64,000 nucleotides of DNA from Nemopilema nomurai (taxonomy: Eukaryota; Cnidaria; Scyphozoa; Rhizostomeae; Rhizostomatidae): assembly GCA_003864495.1 (NCBI GenBank), contig ML133471.1:3408257-3472256 (forward strand), given 5' to 3'. Of the stretch, positions 50,601-60,446 are shown one piece after another. The notes under the pieces are model-generated. The model did not search any database. It was given only the letters and a program-made list of their open reading frames with translations, and was not told the origin of the DNA. The stretch's first letter is position 1, and each line of letters starts with the position of its first letter. The position numbers and the translations under genes were made by a program.

Positions 50601-51616
50601 ACATGCTGAAGGGTCGACTCTATGCCTTGTCGACTTTTCACAAGAATGTGATAGGGTTAGGCATTAAACTATTCAAAGTACTAGAGAAACCGAAGACAGA
50701 TAAATAGACTTCAAGATATCTTTGCGAGGAGTAAGACATTGCGATATGATCTGTAATGTCAGTAAAAGCATTTCCATTAGAAGTAAAACAAATGTTCGGG
50801 TATAGTGGAAATGGCACCAACGATAAGCGCCAATTGGATGGTTCAGTCATCATCACAGACTCGTTATTAATTGTCCTCTTTAAAAAATTCTCACAACCCA
50901 AGAGCTACAAATATTTTCCCGCATATTTGTGCTGTTGACTCCCAACATTTTAGCTTCTGAATATCCTGAATAATCAATCTGAGCTGCAACTTTCCTCGCC
51001 CTTTGGTCATCCAGCAGCAAGACCCTTCAGGTATCAGGGCCTGCATTTTGGTCATCTCTCGACCTCAGAACGTCCAAATTACTGTGGTTGCAGCTTAAAA
51101 AGTTACCTGTGTTTTCAAAACATTCTTTTTGAATTTCTTGTACTGCATTGTAAACATTTCCACGTTCAGAGCTGCATCTAGATTTTGCTTTTCTAATAAG
51201 AAAAAGAAATACACAATGTCAGGCTTATAAAAATACACCAGAAATATTTAATGATTACTCAGAAGGTAAAAGCATCGAGCCGAAAAGCTGTTTCGAGTTC
51301 TAGTAATTTCGAAAGGTATGGTTCATATTTGTTCTGCTTCCTGTTCCTTATTGCACAAACATATACAGCTTTTCTTTTAACCATATACATCTTTAGAAGG
51401 CTTAGAAAAATTGATGCGAAGCAGAATTGGGGAAGATAGACAATTCGGGATGCGAATCGCAGCCTCAGTAACCTCGTGAAAGTCAGCCACCAATGACAAA
51501 CGGTTTCGTATTGTTGCAATGAGAGTGCAGTGCCTTCACTAACCTTGAGTTGCAAGTGCATCATGGTGCAGCAGTGGAGTTCTAAGCGAAGCACCTTCTC
51601 TGCTGAGCTGCAGCAT
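44644..51616 (-). CDS. Gene B: type II membrane protein with putative autoproteolytic (Peptidase_G2-like) domain; paralogue of gene A
   Basis: Twelve coding exons: 51544-51616, 51107-51192, 50268-50459, 49859-50126, 49394-49444, 48699-48776, 47777-48076, 47179-47375, 46458-46596, 45701-45870, 45264-45354, 44644-44894. They sum to 1896 nt, 631 aa plus stop. Exons 6, 9 and 10 have the same lengths as in gene A (78, 139, 170) and all phases match, so the pair arose by tandem duplication. Beta-rich N-domain (about 54-206: TFAQVADIKVWVKRM, FFLRIEVLYVDG, PFKIIGKVK); strong monopartite NLS-like KKRK (210-213). G2-like region (about 278-415: RGDIAYHF, GEIVGIFEG, VCMFGVVPVRVEGSVMSGE, IGIALET). Helix (416-461), TM about 463-486 (ACLAIAVVFGSLLAVLLW), then a lumenal tail with CTHAYFY and KKWCRYYS. 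Lacks about 70 N-terminal residues present in gene A exon 2. A 5' UTR intron ends 4 bases before the ATG. Function is not known to me. Confidence 0.85.
45145..45162. repeat. Poly-G tract in gene B intron 11
   Basis: A long G homopolymer (C run in the transcript). Similar tracts occur at about 24720-24735, 26972-26990 and 42058-42070, two of them inside hAT-like elements, so such runs may mark decayed transposon ends. Tract length is prone to assembly error. Confidence 0.8.
48781..49073. repeat. 19-bp minisatellite forming a polypyrimidine tract in gene B intron 5
   Basis: About 15 copies of GAAAAGTTGCAAAAACAAG. On the transcribed (minus) strand this is CTTGTTTTTGCAACTTTTC, and the array runs to within 5-10 bases of the 3' splice site of exon 6 (acceptor at 48777-48778). 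The unit has no stop codon in any frame on either strand, so it yields spurious long open frames of Lys-rich or Phe/Cys-rich repeats in all frames. Confidence 0.95.
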
Positions 51617-54600
51617 ATTTCTAAGCGAGAATACAAATGATTTAAGATTATCAAGCACGTTGATAGGTTTGAGTGTCACTGACCAAGCCACCTATGATGT
51701 CTGAATCTTAAACATGTTCAATATGTGAAGCTCAGTCAAGGGATTCGATGGGAGGGTATAAAAACCATTTGCCCTAGAAGACCGCTCTCCACGCATCTTG
51801 CTTTGCAATACATACCCAAACTGTATGATTGAAATCACAGAAGTTCGTTCCATACATTGACGAAGGTAGTCACACAGGTCATGCGAAACATTAGTGAAGA
51901 TTTTCAAATATATGATTTTATTTGTAAATTTTTTAAGACTTAAACGAACAAAATTGAGATGAAACACTTTCGCATGGAATGTTATCGCAATTGGCTTCTC
52001 TACGTAGTTTTATTTGACTATGGAGGACGCAAACATAGGGTTTCTACAGTCTTTATTCAGGTATAGGTCAAGGGTTTCCAATTTAGTCATACAAATATCA
52101 CAGGGACCCCAATTTAGTCATGCACTTTCAAATGTGAATGACTAAAACCCTATGTTAAGTCGTGCCACACAATAGAAAGACCCCTGAAAGACATGATGAT
52201 TATTATGTTTTAGTCATGCACTTTTGGAATGGCATGACGGTAATCGCTTTCAACGTCACGCTCCCCATCCAAGACAGTGATATGATTGGCCAAAATTCCT
52301 GCATTGCGAAACACAAACAATATTTCAAATATTTCAGAGCATGACTTCTCCATCGCTGCGCCGCTTTCGTAAATATCGACGTGACTTCATTTGTTCATCA
52401 ATATACTAACCTTTAAAACCACGTTTATATTTGTTATTGGATGACATGTAAACAAATAACGTTTCTTTTCAAACAAATAACGCTTAACTGAATAGAAGTA
52501 CAAGACTGCATCGATGCTAAATTGTAGGCTATTGATTGATCGCTCTTTGCTGATCAGAGAACTACCTTGACATACCTTGAGACAGGGATGAGAACTATCT
52601 TGTTTTATTATAAGTTGCTGCTGATCAAAGAAATACCTTGAGACAGGGATGAGAACTATCTTATTTTATTATAACTTGTTGCTGATCAAAGATGCTCCAA
52701 AAGCTATCTGCAATCCCTTACATATAGGAGTCATAAAGTCAGAGGAAGGCACAAGACACTGCTCAATAAGCAAAGCTTCACCATATCTATAAACAACCTT
52801 TGGATGCTAAGTGGAAACTGTTTTTTGATTAAAACTAGTTGCTGACTAAAGAACCTTTTGGGTCTCTATGTTCAGGATTTTTTGGTTTGACATGCTTGTT
52901 AAAGTATGTTTCTGAAAACTTCCAGTTACTGTTGCAATACATTCAAAAACTGTTACTTGGTTGCATTCCCCCAGTTCTTATTTTTACACAGGAACTGGTG
53001 GGTTCCTTCTGCCTGAAATGGAAACTCAAGCATAAGGCAAACCCTTGACATGGGGCTGGAGCTCAACTCAATATATTATATTGGTAACTGATTTGCCTTT
53101 ATTTGCAAATAACTTTTATAGATTGAATATGCTCACATGTTTAGAAAAGATAATCTCCTTTGTTAATGCTTATATTTTAACAAATTTGCAGAACTTTGGA
53201 ACTTTATTTGTAACTGATAAATGTCTAAAAGTTGTTTTGATGTCTAGCTGATAATTGCAATTTTCGTAAAAACACTCTTTAAACCTCCAAATTGGTTAAA
53301 ACAAGATTCTTTTCCATAACGTTGGTATCAAAATATGTTCCAGATAAGGTTGCATCTTAGAACTGTGTAGTTGTTAGAATGTTGACAATAACTTTATATT
53401 ATATTTTCATAAAAATAGCAAAATTTTCCAGGGGTCCCGCCTGAAACCCCCCAGGAGGCCCGCAGCACCCCCACCCCCAGCCGGTTTATCTGTGGAACTT
53501 GTATGACTCTAAAGACCCAGCTTCGTTAATGGTTCCATACACTTTTTCAAACGATCTTGCAGATGTACGCTGTCACGCATATAGAAACATCCCCAAATTT
53601 GTAAGCAAAAGGATTAACACCTAGATCCCATCCTGAAAAAAACCTTCAGATGGCTAAAATGTAAATAAGCATCCAAGAATCAAAGTTTGAAGTGGGTTTT
53701 CTTCCTTGCCCTCGTGGCCACACCCTCAAGATTGGCCAAAAGTGCATTGGTCAATCATTTGACTTTCTAATCGCATCCGGAATGCGTGCAATGGAATGAG
53801 ATACAAAACACATCAATTCATTATTCATTAAATTCGCACTTTTTCACAAAACAGTCCACCAAAATTCAAGCAATTTCTTATTCATAAAATTTACTTCTAT
53901 AAATTTCCGAAATTCTTCGGGCTATGATTGTAGCCATGTAAACAACTAAAAGTCATCTTTCTTCTCATAAGACAAGATTAGTAAAGGTTGCTTTAGACAT
54001 TGTCACATAATAGGTAAAGGCAGCAGTGACCGTTGAAATGTTTTGCACACAGACAAAGTTGAAAACGAGATTAACCACGACAGACCACATTATTCAAAAT
54101 TTCATGTGTGTTGACGGGAATGACCCTTCTGCCCTTTCTCTATTCTGTGGCATTGTGCTGGATTATAATAAATGGCGTATTGCGACTGAACTCCTTTTGC
54201 CTTGGCACTTCTGATCTACAATTGCTGATTAAGCACAACGATTCCTTTCTCCGATTTTCGTTTCAAGTTACTTCTTGACAAAAACCCACGACAGGCAGGC
54301 CAACAAGCGTCAAGGATCTGCGGCTTTTGCAAATGAACGATCAAATTTACTGCAATTAATCGACTTTTGGATATGCTTCGCTTGAAAATCAAACTAGCTT
54401 TGCATGTAACATCCGAGATTCAGGACACATCAACTTTCAAATCAACATGTCAAAATAAGCAGATGTTGATTGCTTTATAAACCAAAGTTTTTGAATTAGT
54501 ATGGGTTACTGGTCAAGTATTGAAAGTTAAAAAATGTCATCTTACCCTGCTTTGGGAACTTTCGATACGAGCTGGGACCTTTGCAGAATGCTGAAGTTTC

Positions 54601-54874
54601 CTGGACTCCGACGGTTTTCCTGTTTTACTTTGTCCTGCTTGTTTATATACACTCCCGATCTGTTTCCGCGTTATCCGGAGACAATAAAATTTCCTCCCTC
54701 GTACCTTGGGCACAGGGCATCAACAACGAAGGCATTCACATATGTAAACAGGACTTGGCATGCTCTTGATGCATGCATACATCGACAAAAGCATTGCGCT
54801 GCAATGTTCTAGGCCTACAGATATGAACAAAGCGTGTACAGCAGTATATAGAGCAATAGTTTACATATGATATG
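51617..54874. other. Intergenic region upstream of gene B
   Basis: Probably includes the gene B promoter and 5' UTR exon, not located precisely. At about 52551-52690 there is a tandem duplication of a roughly 70-bp unit (CTTGAGACAGGGATGAGAAC ... TTTTATTATAA ... TGCTGATCAAAGA). At 52033-52155 a short palindromic element has CATAGGGTTT ends. No convincing coding sequence; a 62-codon frame at 54581-54769 has a hydrophobic N-terminus but no other support. Confidence 0.5.
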
Positions 54875-55521
54875 CAGGGGCGGATCCAGCAATTATTCTG
54901 AGGGGTGCTCATATAGAAAGGTTTGCAACCAAGAGCTATTGACAAAAATCGTATCCCTGTTAATACGCGATAAACAAAATGGAAGTCTGCTGTAGCAGTA
55001 CACAGAAGCAGTACACAGAACACAGAACTTTCTGCAGCTTTGCCTAAAATTTTAGCTTCTCAGTCCCCCTGTTTAAGGTGATATCATAATTCAACTCCCC
55101 CTGGTCAATGCCAACTCCCCCTAGAAATTTCAAATTTTTAAAATCCATGGGTGCTAGCGCCAATGTTGAGAACCCCTCGATCTTGCACAGTCTTTGGCTA
55201 AGTTCTACGGGAACAGAATCTGGTATAATTCACAGGCCATGGGTTCCTGAAATGGCTGGGTAATAAAGAAGAAAATGGCTTCCGAGTCTGTAGAATGCTG
55301 TATGGTGAAACCAGGGGGAGTTTGATATACCCCAATACAGGAAACGAAAGAGTAGGGCTGGACATTTGTGAGACGGAACACCGAAGCGGAGGGTCGACTT
55401 TCAGGTTGTTGTGCATAGAACTCAGAATTAGAGCGACTGTGATTTTAATTGCTAAAAAGATATGCCTGCGAAATCTGAGGGGTGCTTGGGCACCCTTCGC
55501 ACCCTACTGGATCCGCCCCTG
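54875..55521. mobile_element. hAT-like non-autonomous element with CAGGGGCGGATCCAG termini
   Basis: Perfect 15-bp inverted ends CAGGGGCGGATCCAG (54875-54889) and complement (55507-55521). The motif is typical of invertebrate hAT elements. The interior repeats GAGGGGTGCT near both ends. Flanks share only 5 bp (ATATG at 54870-54874 and 55522-55526), less than the 8 bp expected, so the family call is moderate. No transposase. Confidence 0.7.
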
Positions 55522-55783
55522 ATATGACTTGGATAATATGGAAAGTAATAGATAACAAAACACGATGGTACGTATCTTCTTCCGGCCTGCAAGAAATAGC
55601 CAACTGGGAAAATCACTTCCTGGTTCGAAACAGGAAGCATGGTCAATTATAGAAACATCAGTATCAAAGTTGCTCGTCAGTGCGACTACATTAGAGAGTA
55701 GAGAGTTTCCGATTCACGACGACTCAGGTGAAGACGGCTCACGGAGGTCTGGGTACTAACTAAGTTGAGGCGTCCTCATTCGC

Positions 55784-56923
55784 GTGTTCAATTCAAGTTA
55801 CGAATGCGGAAGACGACCCAGAAAAGGCGCCAAAATTGATTTCGTATCGAAAATGGAGGATGAAATGTTAGTTCTCATGCACGATGACGGGGAGATTGAT
55901 GATGACGAGTTTCATGTTTTTCATGAGGCAAATAGGCACGGAAATTTGCATGTTGGACTTCCATATTGGAAATATGAACATTTCAATCTGGATGGGATGC
56001 GAGAGGATGAGTGTGAGGTCGAGTTTCGGTTTAAGAAACAAGACATAGCTAGGCTCGCTGCTGCATTAAACCTTCCAGATGTTTTTAAATGTTCAAATGG
56101 AGTGGTAGTAGGGCCAGTCGAAGCACTATGTGTCTGCCTCAAACGCTTTGCATACCCATGCAGATATGCAGACCTGATTCCAAGGTTTGGAAGATCCGTC
56201 CCTCAACTCTGCATGATAACTAACCTTGTGGTTAGTTTTTTATATGATTCATTTGCTGACCGCCTTCGAAACCTGAACCAGCCATGGCTTTCCCCACAAC
56301 ACCTGCAGATGTATGCACATGCTATTCACAACCGAGGTGCTGCATTGGATAACTGCTGGGGATTCATTGATGGCACAGTTAGACCGATCTGTAGGCCCAA
56401 GGACAACCAGAGGGAAGTTTACAATGGACACAAACGGGTTCATGCCCTCAAGTTCCAGTCAGTTGTGACTCCCAATGGCCTCATCGCAAATCTTTTTGGT
56501 CCAGTTGAGGGAAGAAGACATGACAGTGGCATGTTAAATATGTCAGGCCTCTTGCATGATCTGGAACACCATTCTTTTTCCCCAACTGGCCAATCATTGT
56601 GCCTTTATGGTGACCCAGCTTATCCTCACAGAGTCCATCTCCAATGCCCATTTGCCAGAAGACCTAACCTTACTCCAGAGGAGCAGGCATTCAACCACTC
56701 TATGAGTCAAGTGAGAATTTCTGTTGAGTGGGTATTTGGAGATATCGTAAATTATTTCAAATTTACAGATTTTAAAAAGGATCTTAAGATTGGATTGAGT
56801 GCGGTTGGCAAGATATACATGGTTTGTGCATTATTACGCAATGCACTGACATGTTTATATGGTAACAACACCTCCAAGTTCTTTGATGTTGATCCTCCAA
56901 GTCTGGAAGAGTATTTCCAGTAA
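55784..56923 (+). CDS. PIF/Harbinger DDE transposase (HARBI1-type)
   Basis: An intact frame of 379 codons; the second Met at 55853 (356 aa) is an equally plausible start because the first 23 residues are not family-like. Nuclease core: first Asp in GFIDGTVRPICRP, second Asp in LYGDPAYP, Glu in ISVEWVFGDI, in the order and context of Harbinger DDE enzymes; FGPVEGRRHDSGML lies between the Asp residues as expected. The N-terminal helical part (KKQDIARLAAALNLP, CLKRFAYPCRYADLIPRFGR) matches the helix-turn-helix-like region of HARBI1-type proteins. No stop or frameshift. It normally acts in the nucleus together with the element's Myb-like partner, encoded at 57957-58739. Domesticated HARBI1 is an alternative, but the surrounding TIRs argue for a transposon copy. 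Confidence 0.93.
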   Translation: MFNSSYECGRRPRKGAKIDFVSKMEDEMLVLMHDDGEIDDDEFHVFHEANRHGNLHVGLPYWKYEHFNLDGMREDECEVEFRFKKQDIARLAAALNLPDVFKCSNGVVVGPVEALCVCLKRFAYPCRYADLIPRFGRSVPQLCMITNLVVSFLYDSFADRLRNLNQPWLSPQHLQMYAHAIHNRGAALDNCWGFIDGTVRPICRPKDNQREVYNGHKRVHALKFQSVVTPNGLIANLFGPVEGRRHDSGMLNMSGLLHDLEHHSFSPTGQSLCLYGDPAYPHRVHLQCPFARRPNLTPEEQAFNHSMSQVRISVEWVFGDIVNYFKFTDFKKDLKIGLSAVGKIYMVCALLRNALTCLYGNNTSKFFDVDPPSLEEYFQ

Positions 56924-57068
56924 GTTGTGCTGATCCAGAACCACACAACAGCTTTTTTAAAAGCTACCATGAATACCCAGTTTTCTTTTCTTTCACAGAG
57001 CACACAGTTTCCAACCAAAAAAAATTTATTGACCTTTCATGTTCTATTACAACATGTTGCGTTAAAAG

Positions 57069-57222
57069 GCTCATTTCAAACCTCTTTGGTCCATTTGAAG
57101 GAAGACATAACAAACGCATGTTAAATGTGTCAGGTCTTTTGCTGACATGTGCATAATCAATTTATTTCAACTTACCAAGCATTGTGCAGTTATGGTGACC
57201 CATGCAATATTTTGGTGAATCC
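57069..57222 (+). pseudogene. Decayed duplicate of part of the Harbinger transposase gene
   Basis: This DNA aligns with 56478-56636 of the intact transposase gene: shared stretches include GGTCCA(G/T)TTGA(G/A)GGAAGA, GCATGTTAAATRTGTCAGG and TATGGTGACCCA. The copy has indels and stops and covers only the region between the first and second catalytic Asp. It lies inside the same element, 150 bp after the intact gene's stop. Confidence 0.8.
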
Positions 57223-57956
57223 AAAAAGAATCATGCTCAAGCAAAAACATTTATATAAAATAACTTTGCAACATTCTCCTTTTATTATATTTTTTCACTA
57301 TATTTCACTATGTGATGAAACTTTTACTGCATTTTTTACAGAAATATTCTCAGGTAAAGATGACACCAGAATTTTCCCTCAAGGCCAAGCTCTTGCTTCC
57401 AATGAAATCATAATTGATCTACTCATTATAACCTCTCCCTAGGTGATGGATTCCAAACACATGGATTTAAACAGATTCTTTTGAAAGAAGTTGGTTTAAT
57501 TTAGTATTTAAGGTCAGACTAAAAAAATTAGTGTGGATCACAGGCAGAACCAAATCAACATTTTACTATGCCAAATTACAAAAGTAAGCTAGTTTTCCTC
57601 AATAGTAAAACAAATGAGTTTCCACTAAGCACAGACAACATAACTTACACATCATTACAAGGGATGGTTAAAATAAAATAAATGAAAGTTTTATATTTCA
57701 GGCCCTGTGTTATTTTCGCTATTAAAAACTCTGCACAGTGCATGCAAGAACTTTTATTTACTAGACATTTCCCAACATTAGTTTTTATAAAATTTCTCAA
57801 AGTATTTTTGCCAGACTGCTATAAAACAGTTGCATTTGGAAATTTTAATAAATAGATTGAGAAATCTAAGAGTTTAGCAGATGAAAACAAATATATTCCA
57901 CCTAAATATGTTTTTTTCAACACAGCAAGCAAATTTCAGCATACCTTATCTAGCAA

Positions 57957-58739
57957 CTAGTTTTCTAAAAGTTTCAAAATTTTCTCATTCTGCTGGAGGA
58001 TTGTCTTAAGTTGGTCCTTCAAACTTTCTATATTTAACTGCATTAACTCTAACCTCTCCCCAAATTGTTCCTGTGCCATCTCTTTCCATTTTTGATTTTT
58101 CTCTTTTAATTTTATCTCCCTCTCCCTCAACTCAAGTTCTCTCTTTCTCAGCTTAATTTCTCTAACAAACTTTTTCTCCTTAAACTCCACTTTCCTTCTT
58201 TCCAATTTATCTCCACTCTCTTTCATTTTCATTTCAGCTGCACGTTTCTCTCTTAAGTAACTCACATACTCGCTTGTATCACCACTACTCCTTTTTCTTT
58301 TTTCTCTTGGCTTTGTTTCTGCGAGACTTTCCATGGCTCTTTTCCTCACAGTCTCTGCTGTTTCCTTTTCAGTCATTGTGGTCTGCCTTTTACCATCATT
58401 TAATTTTGCTTGCTCCTGCTCTGCACTTTCTTTCCTTTCTAAAATCTCCTCCATTGCAACATCTAACTCACTTTGCTCGGGTGATATCCCACTTGCCCTC
58501 ATTTCTTCACTTGCCTTTCGTTTAAACCCCCTCTCTAACTTTAAAAATCTATCCCGTACAGCTCTTTGGTCCACTGTAAATTTTGGTGTTTCAATTCCAT
58601 TCAGGGCTTCAGATATCTTATCCCAACATTTCCCCCTCTCCCTCGACCCATGTTTAAACTGATAGGGCTCTTCAGCCAGAATTTCTCGGCACAGCAGCAC
58701 GTCATGTTCCATTGTCCATGTCATTTTAGGCCTATTCAA
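57957..58739 (-). CDS. Harbinger Myb/SANT (MADF)-like DNA-binding protein
   Basis: An intact 260-aa frame. Residues about 7-75 form a Myb/SANT-like trihelix (MTWTMEHDVLLCREIL, GKCWDKISEALN, FTVDQRAVRDRFLKL) with Trp spacing typical of the second protein of PIF/Harbinger transposons. In those systems (such as Harbinger3_DR) this protein binds the transposon ends and helps bring the transposase into the nucleus. Residues about 140-260 are a Lys/Glu/Arg-rich coiled coil (KRKRSSGDTSEY, then ELELREREIKLKEKNQ), ending in a Leu/Gln-rich helix. A KRKR at about 150 could serve as an NLS. Being intact next to an intact transposase suggests recent activity. Confidence 0.88.
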   Translation of the reverse strand: MNRPKMTWTMEHDVLLCREILAEEPYQFKHGSRERGKCWDKISEALNGIETPKFTVDQRAVRDRFLKLERGFKRKASEEMRASGISPEQSELDVAMEEILERKESAEQEQAKLNDGKRQTTMTEKETAETVRKRAMESLAETKPREKRKRSSGDTSEYVSYLREKRAAEMKMKESGDKLERRKVEFKEKKFVREIKLRKRELELREREIKLKEKNQKWKEMAQEQFGERLELMQLNIESLKDQLKTILQQNEKILKLLEN

Positions 58740-59631
58740 AATAAGTTCAAATCAACACTCATTGGTGGAGGATATGGCTCTGCCCTTTTCAGAAGTTAAA
58801 ACAGAGAAGCTGCATTTGTTGAGCAAGCTCTTTAATCCTTTTTACACTCAATATTTTACACTTTTAGACAGTAAGTGACCAGTAAGGTTTATTAGAAATA
58901 TAGATTGAAAAAAGTACCATAAGAATAAAGTAATTTAGGCTACAAGTTCTACGAATACAAGAGTTCTTGTGGACGAAAGTTGATGACACTCCAGGCACAG
59001 TGACTCATTGTTTACTCTGCATAACTTTAGTAACACAAGGCAGGCTTTCAACCAAAATAAGCCACATCTTTTACTGCTGAACGCCACTTTCTTGCATATT
59101 CAGGACAAGGAGTTTTCAATGGAATAAATACAAACGTGAGTGTTCTTTTATGCGGTTCTTGTCCAAAGTTAGAAGAGGCCATTATTGATAAAGTATGACT
59201 TTTTCCTGAAATAACAACATTTAGAAATGATATTTATTTTTATGCCACGACAAATCTAAATGATAGGAAACAAACTTAATTTGAGATCACAGTACGTGTA
59301 CACACAAGTTGCCCCCGATGTGATGTTGGCAAAGCTGTACACGCTTTTTGATGTGTGGGCCAAGACGTTACAGTTTAACTCAGAATTTAAAGCTTAATGC
59401 GATCATCAAGTAACTGTCAACAAATCTTCAAAGTTTAAAGCTAGGCATTACAAATGTATTGAGCAAAACTTACCTTTAAATTCTGCGTTGAGCTCGCGAC
59501 GTAAAAATCGAAAATTTGAGTCGTCCTCGGGAACAAGACGGCGCAGGCAAAGTGGGATTCCCCTTGACCGCGCTAGTTTCTAGATCCCTGTGAGCCGTCT
59601 TCGCTTCGCGCGTCGTGAATCGGAAACTCTC

Positions 59632-60446
59632 TATTGATATACATACTGTGCTTGATATAAATTCCGGGAAACTTTTTAAGCAACGGAACCAGTCTATCCT
59701 CACTTAATATTTTAAAACTGATCCGAATGGGCGTTTTCATAAAAAATTGATAACAGATACCAACTCTGCACCGATAGAAAAGTATATGCTGAAATGCAAT
59801 GAAATGCAAATTTCTGCGCATGACCACTTCTGCACACCTGGGGCTCATCTGGGGTTCACTTTAAACTACTCAGATTCACGTCTTTAATGAAAGGACGGCA
59901 AAAGGCATGACATAAAAGAAAAACACATCTGCCTAGTCTTTCCTTGACGTATCAAATCAACATTTGTATCACAAATGAAACGCACAGTTACAGAGATATA
60001 TATGAAAAACTTAATCATGGGTAAAGAAAAATAACATTTTTGGCCTAAATAAAAAATTATCCTCTGAAAACTGAATGCAAGTCTACAAATTCCAGAATTA
60101 AAATTGGTTTGCTTTATAGATTATAGAATTTCCCAAAATTTCATAGTTTCTAAATTCGATGTAAAAGAAGTGACAATAGTGTGGATGCATTTGGGCATGC
60201 GATTCTCGAAAAGAAAGGAATCAGAGTGGCCAAAGGAGACGCCGGAAATATGAATCCCCTTAGGTGCTCTACAAATGGAACTATAACCAGTTGTCATGTG
60301 ATTAACTGGGCAACTTGCTTAACCTCGACGGTCATTCTACATGGCCATTATGCGAGGCATCACTGCTGTCACTTCACCATCGAGAATTATCATAAGTTGA
60401 GGCTTTGCACCCTTCAAAGTTCAACCATTATCGAATTTTAAAGTCG
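59632..60446. other. Intergenic region between the Harbinger element and DMXL 3' end
   Basis: AT-rich, no supported gene. It presumably contains the 3' UTR of the DMXL gene (minus strand). A short + strand frame at 60181-60441 shows no family features. Confidence 0.5.

Larger units (their letters stand above)
55701..59631. mobile_element. PIF/Harbinger transposon, apparently complete and autonomous
   Basis: Long terminal inverted repeats: left 55701 onward and right ending at 59631 share GAGAGTTTCCGATTCACGAC (21 matching bases including the next G), then 8 differing bases, then GAAGACGGCTCAC (13 matching bases). Flanking bases are GTA and TAT, so a 2-3 bp TA-type duplication is compatible but not proven. 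It contains both hallmark genes of the superfamily: a DDE transposase (+) and a Myb/MADF-like DNA-binding protein (-), placed tail to tail. Confidence 0.9.

Noticed and set aside
33109..51616. Genes A and B as true MYRF orthologues
   Set aside because: The domain order is similar, but I see none of the MYRF Ndt80-domain or Peptidase_S74 sequence blocks; the resemblance is to a different self-cleaving domain type and is best called analogy.
54581..54769. 62-codon frame with a hydrophobic N-terminus, possible secreted peptide
   Set aside because: No homology, no dibasic cleavage pattern, no splice or polyA support; length is within chance expectation.
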